A program made the position numbers and the translations under genes. Under the pieces are notes generated by a model. That model worked only from the letters and a program-made list of their open reading frames with translations. It was not told the DNA's origin and did not search any database. DNA of 64,000 bases from Streptomyces spororaveus (GTDB taxonomy: Bacteria > Actinomycetota > Actinomycetes > Streptomycetales > Streptomycetaceae), in the NCBI RefSeq assembly GCF_016755875.1, contig NZ_BNED01000005.1, positions 992,001-1,056,000 on the forward strand. The letters run 5' to 3'. Positions within the stretch are counted from its first letter, which is position 1; every line of letters starts with the position of its first letter. Positions 16,704 to 26,524 of this stretch are shown piece after piece.

Positions 16704-17381
16704 GAGCAGGGTCCTTGCTGAGGGGTGGACAGCGCGCAGGAGACGTCCCGGGGGGTGGGGCTTGGGGTGGCGGTTCTGTGCCCACCGGCAGACCTCAGGT
16801 GGTGGCAGGTATTTCGTGCGAAGACCGTGTTGCAGAGGGTGGCCGAGAAGGTTGTGCCGCGTGATGCTGGCGAGGCCGACGGCCGAGATGGACAGGGCCT
16901 TCGATAGGCCGACAGGTCGGGCGAGGCCGGACGTGATCGCTGTGGCACCGATGTTTCTGTGGATAACCGACAGCAGATGATCTGGGCCGTCACTGGCGGC
17001 GTTGTTGTGCGCCGATACCACGCGGGAGAAGCCGACAACCAGACCGGATCCGGTGAGCCGCAGATGCAGTGCCTGCAACCGGGCACCGACGAGGTGGCCG
17101 TGCACCCTTCCTCCGGGCTGCTGCACGCGTACTCCTGCTACGACGCGACCGTGCGAAGGTCTCCAGGTGCCCCAGCTCGTTGTGATCGGCGCAACCCCGA
17201 TCAAGATCAGCGACGGGTTGGGACGGGTGGGCGCAGAGAGCCTTACCGGATGACTGATCAGTCGCCGACTGTAACGACTCCACAACCGATGGCGTATGGC
17301 GACTCTCGCCCTCCACTGTTTCCTTGGCCTATTGCAGCGTGCGGTTTCGCACGCCCAGTCTTTCGGATTCCTGTCGATGCG
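16704..17381. other. Gene-poor interval
   Basis: 678 bp between the binding protein and the large regulator. Open frames exist on both strands, but none shows a recognisable domain, a good ribosome site or an internally consistent composition. The first ~20 bp upstream of 16703 hold the lipoprotein ribosome site. Otherwise I see nothing to annotate. Confidence 0.5.
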
Positions 17382-20180
17382 CTATGCGGCGTCGGAAACA
17401 CCGGTCCGCCCAAGGGTGAACTCGGCCCAGATGACCTTTCCGTCGGCGGTGTAGCGGGTGCCCCAGGCCTGTGCGAGCTGCGCGACGAGGAAGAGGCCGC
17501 GGCCGCCCTCGTCGGTGGAGGCCGCCTGTCGCAGGCGCGGCGAGGTGCTGCTGCCGTCGTAGACTTCGCAGATCAGGGACCGGTCGTGGATGAGACGCAC
17601 CTGGATCGGCTCCCCGCCGTAGCGAACGGCATTGGTGACCAGTTCGCTGAGCAGTAGTTCGGTGGCGAACGCGATTTCCTCCAGGTCCCAGTCGGTCAGC
17701 TGGCGCATGGCGGCGGCACGGATGTCGGAGACGAGGGCCGGGTCGGCTGGCAGGTCCCAGGTGGCGATCCAGGCGGACGGCAGGGCGTGGGCACGGGCGA
17801 CCAGCAGGGCGATGTCGTCGCCGGGGTGCTGGGGTGCCACGGCGTCCATGACGGCGTCGCAGGTTTCCTCCGGCGAGCGGTCGGGGTGGGCCAGCGCGTG
17901 GCGCAGCCGGTCGAGGCCCTCGTCGATGTCGCGGTGACGGTCCTCGATGAGTCCGTCGGTGTAGAGGACCAGGCTGGTGTCTTCGGGAAGATGGATCTCC
18001 GTTGTCTCGAAGGGGAGACCGCCCAGGCCCAGGGGCTGCCCTGCGGGTAGGTCCGGGAAGGTCACGCTGCCGTCGGGGCCCACCAGTGCGGGTGGAGGGT
18101 GGCCGGCGCGTGCCATGGTGCACAGCTGCGTGGTGGGGTCGTATATGGCGTACAGGCAGGTGGCGCCGATGAGGGGCTGGCGGCCGCCGTCTCCCGCGTC
18201 AAGGCGCCCCACGAGGTTGTCGAGGTGAGTGAGGACTTCGTCGGGGGCGAGATCGAGTTCGGCGAAGTTGCGGGCGGCGGTTCGCAGCTGCCCCATGGTT
18301 GCGGCGGCGTGCAGTCCGTGGCCGACGACATCGCCGACGAGGAGGGCGACACGGGTGCCGGAGAGCGGGATGACGTCGAACCAGTCACCTCCCACGCTGG
18401 ATTCGGCGGGCAGATAGCGGTGGGCGAGCTCGACAGTGCTCTGCTGGGGCAAGGAGTGTGGAAGCAGGCTGCGCTGGAGCGCCAGGACTGTGGCGTGTTC
18501 GCGGGTGTAGCGGCGGGCGTTGTCGACGCAGAGGGCCGCGCGGGTGACGAGTTCCTGCGCCAGTGCGAGGTCGTCGTCGCCGAAGGGAGCGGAGTCCTGT
18601 GCACGGTAGAAAGTGGCGATGCCCAGGACTACGCCGCGGGCCAGCAGGGGGGCGCTGATGAGGGAGTGCACATTCTGGGCGAGCAGCCGGTCGGTGTGCT
18701 CGAAGTCCTGGGCGAGCCAGCCGGCGGCAGTCTTCAGATCCGGCTCCAGTACCGCCTGCATGCGCTCCAGACAGCGTAGATGGGGTGTGCCCGGGCGGAG
18801 GTTGACCCGCTGGCCGACCGGGTAGAACGGGCAGTCCTCGCGTATGCCGTGGACCACCGTGCGGTGCAGGTCGGTGCGGGGGTCCGCGGATTCATCCCCG
18901 CGCAGTACGGCCTCGGGGAGGTCGATGGTGACGAAGTCCGCCAGGCGGGGGACCGCCACCTCGGCCAGCTCCCACGCGGTGCGGCTTACATCCAGCGTGG
19001 TCCCGATGCGGGTGCTTGCCTCGGCCAGAAGCTCCAGGCGGCGTCGCGCCGCGACGGCCAGCCGTCCCGCAATCGGCTCTCCCACCAGCACCAGGCCGTC
19101 AGTCCGGGCAGCCACCAGCACAGGTACCGGAAGCGGCGGGGATTGCGGGACGGGAAGTGGCGCCGGGGCCTGCGCGGGCGCGGCGAGCAGACGGCGAGAT
19201 TCGCTGAGGTTAGGCGAAAGGGTGCGACGCCGCCATGCCAAATCCAGCGGCAGGATGGCCTCGACGACGAATCCTGCCACGCCCGACGAGCTCGTCAGCG
19301 GACGGCTCAGGAGGGTGGCTTGTCGGCCGTCGGACAGGAGCACTACGGTAGCGGCCCGCTGGGCCGAAGAGATCAATTCGGCGGCTCCTTCCTGCAGGAT
19401 CATCTGGTCATGCCATTCCAGGCCGCTCTGGACCAGATCATCCTCTCCGATCAGGTACTTGCCCCTCAGCGCCCCGTCGCTGTGCGACTTATGCCGGGCA
19501 TCGAGGTAAGCCCGCAGCAGGGACCGTTCGCGTTCCGTGCTGCGTTCCAGCAGCCGACGCTCGATATCATGAGCGGCGCTGCGCATCACCGCCTCCATCG
19601 CCGGTTTCGCCTCGAGGCGTGGACAGCCAAGAGCGAGAACGCCCTCAATATGGCCACTGAGCGGGTCACGGATTGGCATACCCCAGCAGGCATTCGCCTG
19701 GGAACGCTCTGAGAAGTGCTCGGCACCGTAGACCTGGCAGAACCGTCTCTCCGCGAGCGCAAGGGCGATGCCGTTGGTCCCGGCGAACTGCTCGGCGAAG
19801 ACGAAACCGGGCCTGCTGTGGGATGCGGGGAGATGGTGTACGAGCGACGCCTCGCCAAAACGGCGTGACAGCACCGCCCCGCGCCGGTCGGCGAGTCCCA
19901 CATTCGCGCGGCTCCCCGAGAACACCGCCTCCAGCCTGTCGAGCACCGGCTCGGCGGCATGAATAAGAGGGCTCGCCAAGTCCAGATCTTCCCAGTACGG
20001 GGGATCGGACGGGTCCGGTGAGACCCCCATCAGGTGACAGCGCTTCCATGAGCTCAAGATGAGATTTCGCACCCCGTCCTCGACCAGCTCCCCCACCAGG
20101 AACCGCTCACGGGCACCCGTGGGGCTCAGGTTCTCTCCGTCCACCCCCCGCTCGATCATTTCCCTCACCGAACGTGCCAC
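17382..20180 (-). CDS. GAF - SpoIIE phosphatase - HATPase regulatory protein
   Basis: 932 residues. GTG 20180 is chosen because GAGG lies 7 bp upstream, while the internal ATG at 20159 has no spaced ribosome site. Order: an AcoR-type N-terminal GAF-like sensor (~60-200, RDPLSGHIEGVLALGCPR), a PAS-like segment, a second GAF (~380-560, LAEASTRIGTTLDVSRTA), a PP2C/SpoIIE phosphatase (~570-790, SVGGDWFDVIPLSGTRVALL, DDIALLVARA), and a C-terminal histidine-kinase-like ATPase (~810-925, LLLSELVTNAVRYGG, GRGLFLVAQLAQAWG). Such Streptomyces proteins control anti-anti-sigma factors by dephosphorylation, and the ATPase domain may act as an anti-sigma kinase. A related protein is at 46392-48776, and a decayed C-terminus at 22575-22830. 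Confidence 0.85.
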   Translation of the reverse strand: MARSVREMIERGVDGENLSPTGARERFLVGELVEDGVRNLILSSWKRCHLMGVSPDPSDPPYWEDLDLASPLIHAAEPVLDRLEAVFSGSRANVGLADRRGAVLSRRFGEASLVHHLPASHSRPGFVFAEQFAGTNGIALALAERRFCQVYGAEHFSERSQANACWGMPIRDPLSGHIEGVLALGCPRLEAKPAMEAVMRSAAHDIERRLLERSTERERSLLRAYLDARHKSHSDGALRGKYLIGEDDLVQSGLEWHDQMILQEGAAELISSAQRAATVVLLSDGRQATLLSRPLTSSSGVAGFVVEAILPLDLAWRRRTLSPNLSESRRLLAAPAQAPAPLPVPQSPPLPVPVLVAARTDGLVLVGEPIAGRLAVAARRRLELLAEASTRIGTTLDVSRTAWELAEVAVPRLADFVTIDLPEAVLRGDESADPRTDLHRTVVHGIREDCPFYPVGQRVNLRPGTPHLRCLERMQAVLEPDLKTAAGWLAQDFEHTDRLLAQNVHSLISAPLLARGVVLGIATFYRAQDSAPFGDDDLALAQELVTRAALCVDNARRYTREHATVLALQRSLLPHSLPQQSTVELAHRYLPAESSVGGDWFDVIPLSGTRVALLVGDVVGHGLHAAATMGQLRTAARNFAELDLAPDEVLTHLDNLVGRLDAGDGGRQPLIGATCLYAIYDPTTQLCTMARAGHPPPALVGPDGSVTFPDLPAGQPLGLGGLPFETTEIHLPEDTSLVLYTDGLIEDRHRDIDEGLDRLRHALAHPDRSPEETCDAVMDAVAPQHPGDDIALLVARAHALPSAWIATWDLPADPALVSDIRAAAMRQLTDWDLEEIAFATELLLSELVTNAVRYGGEPIQVRLIHDRSLICEVYDGSSTSPRLRQAASTDEGGRGLFLVAQLAQAWGTRYTADGKVIWAEFTLGRTGVSDAA

Positions 20181-20289
20181 GACGCTACCTCGATGATCTT
20201 CGGAAGACCTCTGCTCTGAATACCATACTAGGACCAATGCCGTGCACGATATGATATCCGCCACCGCTTCCTGGAGGCCTTGGGTGACT

Positions 20290-20808
20290 CCGGCGAGGCG
20301 TCGGCAGACCGAGGAACCGGGCGTCGTATAGGCCGGTGAAGGAGGTCGGCAAGCCCTGTGGCCCGGGCATGATCCTGGCGTCGTCGGTGAGCCATCCGGT
20401 GAGGGCGTACATGATGCTGCCGGTGCCGAGCGTGGCGATGAAAGAGTCGATCCGGGCGAACTCGACAATCACGCCGTTCAGGGCGCCGCTTAGCGCCCCG
20501 CCGAGAACGACAGCGAGGCAGGCGAGCGGCCAGGGCATCCCCTCGTCGACGATGAGGTGCATCACCAGGACGTACGCCAAGCCCAGTCCGTAGCCGATGG
20601 AGAGGTCGAACTTGCCGGTGGCGATGGGGATCGTCGCGCCGAGGGCAAGGAGGGCGGGGACCGCCTGGTTGGACAGGATCGATGACACATTGTCCCGGGT
20701 GGGGAACGTGTCCGGCAGGACGACCAAGTAGGACACGAAGAGCAGGGCAGTCAAGGCCACCAGGCCGTAGTTCCCGACGATGTGCCCGCGCGGGGACCAG
20801 GGGGTCAT
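20290..20808 (-). pseudogene. RbsC-type sugar ABC permease, 3'-truncated
   Basis: ATG 20808 overlaps the ATPase stop (ATGA). The frame reads a branched-chain/ribose permease with several membrane segments (VALTALLFVSYLVVLP, SILSNQAVPALLALGATIP, GALNGVIVEFARIDSFIATLG), then FLGLPTP, after which homology ends near 20290 and an unrelated tail follows to 20185. Roughly the last third of a normal ~320-residue permease is missing. It belongs with the ATPase upstream and probably with the lipoprotein at 15570-16703. Confidence 0.75.
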
Positions 20809-22462
20809 GGAGCCGTCGTGCTTCCGGTGATGGGGGGCATGGCCGTGGCGGTACGGGTGAGTTTGGCGGGCGTCAGGGCAGCACCGGCCAGCTCGGCCGC
20901 CACCGAGCCGCGGACGAAGACCAGAGCGCGGTGGCAGAGATCCGCGACCTCCTCGAAGTCGGTGGACACCAGCAGGACCGCCAAGCCCTCGGCGGCCGCC
21001 TGGTCGAGCAGCCGGTGGATCGCCGCCTTGGCACCGACGTCCCCGCTCGCAGTCGGCTCCTCGAGGATCAGCAGCCGCAGCCGTCCGCGGAGCGCCCGCC
21101 CGAGAACCACCTTCTGCTGATTGCCTCCGGACAGCGTGGCGATGGGCACCTCGCTGTCGCGGGGGCACACCGAGAACCGTTCGATCAGAGCGGCGGCCTC
21201 GCGCCGCTCTCGCCGGGGACCGAGCCAGTGCCACGCCGGCACACCGCCCGCCCTGGGGTTGGCCAGGAAGTTCTCCCGGACCGTCAGATCCGGCGCGCAG
21301 CCCTCCTCTTGACGGGTGGCGGTCACGACGCCGACTCCCCGACTGAGTGCGGCTGCCACGCTAGGCGGGTGATACGGCTCGCCGTCGAGCAGGACCCGGC
21401 CGCCGAGCAGCGGCAGCGCTCCCGCGAGAACTCGACCCAGGCACGAGGGTGAGCTGCGGGTCGTAGGTCCACAGCAGCACTGCGTAGAGCAGCACCACCA
21501 CGGCGTCCACAGCGGCGGCGGACAGGTCCCGGGCGAGGGTCTGCATGTGGCCTGCGCCGGTCAGTCCGACCATGCCGAGGATCTCCCCGGGCGCCAGATC
21601 CAGGCTGACGGGCCCGGCGCGCTGTGTCGTCACGGCGTCGAGGCGCAGCACGGCGGGCCGGCCGGAGGGCACAGGGGCGGCAGGAACCCGCCCCGTCGGC
21701 AGGCCGCCCGCGATGTCACGGACCAGGCGGGCGGGCCCGTACCCGGCGAGCGGCCCTGCGCTGACCAGGCGGCCGTCGCGCAGTACCGCGAACGCGTCGG
21801 CGACCCGGTACACCTCGTCGAGCCGGTGACTGACATACAGGACGGCGTGCCCCCGGTCGCGCAGGGTGTGCAGGACGTCGAAGAGCCGGGCACAGTCCGC
21901 GGCGGACAGCGTGGCGGTCGACTCGTCCATGACGAGGACCTCCGCCCGGCGCGCGAGGGCCCGGACAACGGCCACCAGAGAGCGCTCGGCGGGTGCGAGG
22001 TCCGCGATCCGGGCATCGGCGTCCAGGTGTCCAGCGACGATCCCGAGCGCCTCGGAGCAGCGCTCCCGGGTCCGCCGCCAGGCCGTGATGGCGCGGGTAG
22101 CCCGTGCCCAGGGCGATGTTCTCGGCGACCGTCATCCACCCCACCAAGCCGAGGTCCTGGTGGATGAAGGACATCTTCGCGCGGGCGGCTTCGGACCCAA
22201 GGGGATGCCCGGCCACCGTCACTTCGCCCTCGTCGGCCCGGTACACACCGGCGAGCACCTTGATGAGGGTGGACTTCCCGCCGCCGTTGGGGCCGAGGAG
22301 GGCAAGCACGCTGCCGCGGTGGAGGTCGAGGCTGACCCCGTCCAGCGCGACGGTGCCGCCGAACCGCTTGCCGAGACCGGACACCCGCACGAGCGGCTCC
22401 CCGCCGGAGCGCGAGGGCGGGCCGCTCGTCGAGGTATCGGAAGGGTCATGGGCGTCATGCAT
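20805..22462 (-). pseudogene. RbsA-type sugar ABC ATPase, multiply frameshifted
   Basis: A two-cassette sugar-import ATPase broken into three frames. The first cassette (from ATG 22462) has Walker A GPNGGGKSTLIK and the Q-loop region SFIHQDLGLVGW; its frame is lost near 22085. The frame 21975-21361 carries the rest (Walker B VLVMDESTATLS, SHRLDEV) and starts the second cassette (GLTGAGHM). The frame 21359-20805 carries its end (signature LSGGNQQKVVLGRAL, LILEEPTASGD). Between the last two, a ~30-residue hydrophobic stretch (VVVLLYAVLLWTYDP) does not belong to an ATPase and looks inserted. Not functional. Confidence 0.8.
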
Positions 22463-22574
22463 GGACGTCTCCGGTGCCGACCTCGGATCCCCCGTTCGGG
22501 AGGGCGGGACAGGGATGATGCTACGGGCAGTCCAGGGGCATTCCGTGTATGACGGTAGTTACGCTGCATCCAGG

Positions 22575-22830
22575 GCGAATTTAACTCAGATGGCCTTGCC
22601 GTGGGGGTGTGGCGGGTACCTCATGCATAGGCCAGCTGTTCGGCGGGGCACAGGCCACGGCCCCGTCCGTGGTGGCGCGCCCCGCTGGTGCAGCGGTGCT
22701 ACTGCCGTCGCAGACCGCAGGTCAGCGCGCGGTCGCGGGTCAGGCGCACCTGCATCGGTTCGGTGCCGGGGCGGACCGCGTTGCGAGCTCGCTCAGCAGC
22801 GGCTCCGCTTCCCTCGCCGGGGGTCGTCGG
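22575..22830 (-). pseudogene. Decayed C-terminus of a SpoIIE/HATPase regulator
   Basis: Base-level similarity to the last ~250 bp of the regulator at 17382-20180. Matching blocks follow the same order and spacing (CTACTGCCGTCGCAGACC, GGTCAGGCGCACCTGCATCG, GCGAGCTCGCTCAGCAG), but indels destroy every frame. No phosphatase part is seen upstream. This is a third, dead copy of the family within the island. Confidence 0.6.
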
Positions 22831-22895
22831 TCGCAACGGGAAAGCCAATCGCTCTGGTCCGCGCGTTCTGAGTGTATTCCCGGCCATCTGCCACT

Positions 22896-23828
22896 TCACA
22901 GGAGAGCAACCGGATTCACCGGCGATCCGGTCCCGCCGGGGACATTGAGCGGAGCCACGACGATCATGAACTCGTAGCGTCCCGCTCCTGCGCACGCGGC
23001 GGACAGCGCCTCCAGGTCCAGGTTGTCCAGCAAGGGCACCCCCATCGCCGCAACGGCGAGGACGTGTACGGGGGAGTGGATGCCCTCGACCGGCGACGGG
23101 CGTAGGTCGCTGTCGCCATCCGCGCCCAGCAGGCTGACCCCACGCTCTGCCAGCAGCGGTACCGCGTCGACGTGCAAGCCCGCGCTGGCCGCGTCGACGT
23201 CCCACGGGCCCAGCTTGCGGCGGCGCCGGAACCGGCCGGAGCGCACCAGCACCGCGCACCCGTCGTCGACCGTCACGCCAAGGGCCCGCTCGGCGGCTGC
23301 GACGTCACCGGCGTGGACCGGCTGCCCGGGTTTGAGCCAGTCGACCCCGAGCACGGCGGGTAGGTCGAGGAGCACACCCTTGGTGACGAGCGGGCCGAGC
23401 GCCGCCACCGAGCCGAAGCGGGCACCGGCGGCGCCGATGACTTCTTGTGCCACGTGCCCTTCGTAGAGCTGCCCCAGGTAGGCGACGTGTGACAGCGCGT
23501 CGAGGTGGCTGACCGCCTTGCCGTGGTAGTCGACTCCGAGGAAGTCCTTGTAGGTAGCCGGCTCCGGCGCTTCGACGTCGCCTAGGTCGGACATGTAGTG
23601 CAGGGCGGGCCTGCTGTTGTCGGGGCCGGACCGCGTGTTCCAGGGCAGCCCCAGGGGCACTGCTGTCCCGTCCCGGACCAGGGCGGCGGCCCGGCGCACG
23701 TGGTCCGGGGTGACCCGGTTCCAGGCACCCCGGTCGGCCGCCGCCCAGCGTCCCCACGTACGGACCGAGGCGAACAGGGCATCGAATTCCTGGCGGGAGA
23801 CCCGGGAAACCCCGGGGTCGGTGCTCAT
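22896..23828 (-). CDS. Cyclase-family protein (kynurenine formamidase-like metal hydrolase)
   Basis: 310 residues from ATG 23828. The metal-site motif of the cyclase family (HxGTHxDxxxH) appears as YHGKAVSHLDALSHVAYLG, preceded by the aromatic HYMSDLGD block and followed by LVTKGVLLDLPAV and the conserved WDVDAAS region. Family members hydrolyse N-formylkynurenine or related amides, often in catabolism of aromatic or cyclic amides; the substrate here is unknown. The gene stands alone between two dead elements, with only a weak purine-rich ribosome site. Confidence 0.8.
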   Translation of the reverse strand: MSTDPGVSRVSRQEFDALFASVRTWGRWAAADRGAWNRVTPDHVRRAAALVRDGTAVPLGLPWNTRSGPDNSRPALHYMSDLGDVEAPEPATYKDFLGVDYHGKAVSHLDALSHVAYLGQLYEGHVAQEVIGAAGARFGSVAALGPLVTKGVLLDLPAVLGVDWLKPGQPVHAGDVAAAERALGVTVDDGCAVLVRSGRFRRRRKLGPWDVDAASAGLHVDAVPLLAERGVSLLGADGDSDLRPSPVEGIHSPVHVLAVAAMGVPLLDNLDLEALSAACAGAGRYEFMIVVAPLNVPGGTGSPVNPVALL

Positions 23829-24110
23829 GGGTGCGTGGCGCTCCACTCTTCCGGGGCGGCGGGTCGGGCCCACCGGGTTCCACATGCATACCCGTTCCGG
23901 CCGGCCGCAGGGCGCTTGGCGCGGGCCGACCCGCCGATGAGTGGCGGCCGTGCCCCCGGGCGAGGCAGGGCTGGACTCATGAGAGTGCTCGTGCCCGCCC
24001 CCGGGATAGGGAGCTGGCGGCCACCACTTGCCCCTTACGCCTTCGCGCAGTGCGTGCCCTTCGTGCTCGCCCGGCTGGTGCTGCTGATCGAGCTCACGCC
24101 AGCCCACTTC
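23829..24110. other. Interval upstream of the cyclase gene
   Basis: About 280 bp, probably holding the promoter of the cyclase-family gene on the minus strand. No recognisable coding segment or clear operator is seen; it runs into the decayed IS5 transposase. Confidence 0.4.
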
Positions 24111-24920
24111 ATCGCGCGGCCGGGGCCGCCGACCTGGTCCCGTCGTCAGTTGATCGACGGGATACGGTGGCGGACCCGGGCGGGAACGCCGTGGCGGGAT
24201 GTGCCTGAGCGATATGGGCCTTGGGACCGGTCCTACGACCTGTTCCGGCGGTGGCAGCGCAACGGTCCCTGGAAGCGGATCCTGGAACAGTTGCAGGTCC
24301 AGGCTGATGGGCAGGGGCTGATCATCGGGATGTCAGCGTTGACTCGACCATTGCTCGCGCACATCAGCACGCTGCTGGCGCGCGTAAAATGGGGACCTGC
24401 AGCGTGAGCCACCCGGCGGTGTCGACACCGAGCCCGCCGACCACGGGCTCGGACGCTCCCGCGGCGGGTTGACCTCAAGTTGCATCTGGCGGTCGAGCAG
24501 GGGCAGAAGCCCTTGTCACTGATCATCACGGCCGGGCAGCAGCACGACAGCCCGTTGTTCGTACCGGTGCTGGAGCAGATTCGTGTTCCGCGAACCGGAC
24601 CGGGGCGCCCCAGGACCAAGCCCGACCAGATTCGTGCCGACAAGGCCTACGGGTCACAGGCCAACCGCGCCTACCTGCGTAAACGAGGCATCCGGTGCAC
24701 GATTCCGCAGAAGAGTGACCAGATCCGCAACCGGGCCAAACGAGGTTCCGACGGCGGTCGCCCGTCGGCGTTCGACGCTACGGACGACCGGGAACGCCAT
24801 GCGGTGGAGTGCGGAATCAATCGCCTCAAGCGGCATCGGGCCGTGGCCACCAGATACGACAAGCTGGCGGTTCGCTACGAGGCGACAGGGCTGGTCGCAG
24901 TCATCAATGAATGGCTGTGA
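24111..24920 (+). pseudogene. Degenerate IS5-family transposase
   Basis: Transposase segments in at least three frames: RQLIDGIRWRTRAGTPWRDV and ERYGPWDRSYDLFRRWQRN first, a damaged middle with the ARAHQHAAGARK-like remnant, then [39 protein letters not shown] and [20 protein letters not shown]. The order matches a full IS5 transposase such as the one at 13000-13930, but frameshifts and a premature stop near 24470 make it dead. A terminal-repeat-like CTGTCTGTCACG lies just downstream at ~24950. Confidence 0.8.
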
Positions 24921-24962
24921 CCAGCACTTTCGCAACAGACCCTAGCCCTGTCTGTCACGTTC

Positions 24963-25601
24963 CTATCCGGGCGCGCCCTGCCCCGCACTGAGGCCGTCCA
25001 GCAGGAGGTCCCCGAGTTCGGAGAAGGCGTCGCCTGCGGTCAGGCCGGTGCTCTCCAGAAGGGCCCCCGACTGGAGTGCGTCGATGGTCACTGCCACGAC
25101 CTGGGCGGCGAAGTGTCCGTTGAGCGCGCGGAAGACGCCAGTTTGTACGCCTTCCTCGATCATTTGGTGGACCCGGTGCGCGGCGGCGGCGGAGTTCTTG
25201 CGGTAGATCTGTGCGGTCGGTTCGTAACCCACCATGTCGTCGTAGAAGGCGTTGGAGTGACGGCGCATGGCCGTGCCGATGCCGGCGAGGTAGACCCGGA
25301 TGCGCTGCCGGGGGTCGGGCTCGGCCTGGACGGCCTGCTCGATCTCGGCCGTCACGGCCCGGAAGAAGGCGCGGGTGACCGCCAGTACCAGCTGTTCCTT
25401 CGTGGAGGCCAGGCTGTACAGCGTCGCCTTGGAGCATCCGAGCCGCTGGGTGAGCTCATCCATGGTCACCGCGGTGAAGCCTTCGGCCAGGATGATCGCC
25501 TCGGCCTGACGCAGCAGTTCGTCCCGCCGGCGAGTGTCCACGACCCGCCGGCGGGCCGTTTTGCGCGGGCGTCGGTCGCGCGAGTCAGTTGGGGCCGTCA
25601 C
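24963..25601 (-). CDS. TetR-family transcriptional regulator
   Basis: 212 residues from GTG 25601. The N-terminal TetR DNA-binding domain is clear (AEAIILAEGFTAVTMDELTQ, LGCSKATLYSLASTKEQLV); the C-terminal ligand domain is of the AcrR/acyl-CoA-responsive kind by neighbourhood only. It lies downstream of, and in the same direction as, the acyl-CoA operon, separated by 164 bp with its own GGTAC-rich control region. The same GGTAC half-sites occur in the operon promoter at 29170-29199, so it probably represses both. Confidence 0.85.
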   Translation of the reverse strand: MTAPTDSRDRRPRKTARRRVVDTRRRDELLRQAEAIILAEGFTAVTMDELTQRLGCSKATLYSLASTKEQLVLAVTRAFFRAVTAEIEQAVQAEPDPRQRIRVYLAGIGTAMRRHSNAFYDDMVGYEPTAQIYRKNSAAAAHRVHQMIEEGVQTGVFRALNGHFAAQVVAVTIDALQSGALLESTGLTAGDAFSELGDLLLDGLSAGQGAPG

Positions 25602-25678
25602 CGCAGCAGTCTCCCATGGACGTCATCGCCGGAACCGGCGGGTGGTCGTCCGGGACGGGAGTCCGAGACTTACGAGGG

Positions 25679-25704
25679 GGTACCAGGGTACCGCTCGACG
25701 TACC
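25679..25704 (-). promoter_or_regulatory. Candidate TetR operator upstream of the regulator gene
   Basis: The 26 bp contain three GGTACC/GTACC half-sites, including GGTACGTCGAGCGGTACC on the minus strand. They resemble GGTACGTTCGTACC in the acyl-CoA operon promoter (29179-29192). Position ~80 bp upstream of the TetR start fits autoregulation. Confidence 0.4.
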
Positions 25705-25765
25705 TGGGCTGCGACGGTCCCCGCTGGCGATCCGACGGCCGCAGCGTGACCGTGGATGCGGCGCT

Positions 25766-26524
25766 CTACCGGATCGAGGACCCGATCGAGATGCCGCCGT
25801 CCACGTCCAGGACGATGCCGGTGATGTAGCTGGCGGCATCGCTTGCGAGGAAGGCCGCGGCTTCGGCGATGTCCTGGGGGCGGCCGGTGTGGCGCATGGG
25901 GATCTTGTTGGTGAGCTTGTCGCGTGCGGGGCCGTTCATGGAGGCGAGCATGGGTGTCTCGATGAGGCCGGGTGCGATGGCGTTGGCGGTGATGCCGTGG
26001 CGGGCGCCTTCAAGCGCGAGGGTGCGGGTCATGCCGACGATGCCGGCCTTGGCGGCCACGTAGTTGGTCTGGCCGAAGTTCCCGCGCCATGACATGGAGG
26101 AGAAGCTGACGATACGGCCGTAGCCCTGGCGTTTCATGGGGGCGAACGCGGCGCGGGCGCAGTGGAAGCCGCCGGTGAGGCTGACGTCGATGACGGCGTG
26201 CCAGTCGTCGTCGGTGATGTCCTCGACGCGGTTGTCGCGGAGGATGCCGGCGTTGTTGACCAGCACGTCGATGCGGCCGAGATCGGTGGTGACGCCGTCG
26301 ATCCAGGCGTTGACCTGGGCGGAGTCGGTCACGTCCACCCTGTCGGTGCGGAGTTTGGCGTCGTGGGCGTCGGTGATGGTCCCGGCGGCGTCGGTGAGGG
26401 TTTGTTCGTTGACGTCGGCCAGTGCGAGCGTGGCGCCCTCGGCGGCGAACCGGGTCGCCATGGCGAGGCCGAGGCCCTGTGCGGCCCCGGTGATGGCGAC
26501 GACGCGTCCCTGGTAGCGATTCAT
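25766..26524 (-). CDS. SDR-family oxidoreductase (FabG-like / 3-hydroxyacyl-CoA dehydrogenase)
   Basis: 252 residues with classical SDR motifs: cofactor loop TGAAQGLGLAMA, NNAG in VLVNNAGILRD, the catalytic Ser in IVSFSSMSW and YVAAK. The family reduces 3-oxoacyl-ACP or oxidises 3-hydroxyacyl-CoA with NAD(P). Its ATG overlaps the enoyl-CoA hydratase stop (ATGA), and it is the last gene of the acyl-CoA operon. Together with the ligase and hydratase it could run the hydration and oxidation steps of a beta-oxidation-like route. Confidence 0.85.
   Translation of the reverse strand: MNRYQGRVVAITGAAQGLGLAMATRFAAEGATLALADVNEQTLTDAAGTITDAHDAKLRTDRVDVTDSAQVNAWIDGVTTDLGRIDVLVNNAGILRDNRVEDITDDDWHAVIDVSLTGGFHCARAAFAPMKRQGYGRIVSFSSMSWRGNFGQTNYVAAKAGIVGMTRTLALEGARHGITANAIAPGLIETPMLASMNGPARDKLTNKIPMRHTGRPQDIAEAAAFLASDAASYITGIVLDVDGGISIGSSIR

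Noticed and set aside
16990..17320. Plus-strand frame with GEADNQTGSGEP...HPSSGLLHAYSCYD.
   Set aside because: Short, no recognised family, no ribosome site, and competing frames of equal quality.
20809..21234. An upstream extension of the RbsC-type permease frame.
   Set aside because: It overlaps the ATPase gene in another frame and is compositionally unlike a permease; the ATG at 20808 is coupled to the ATPase stop.
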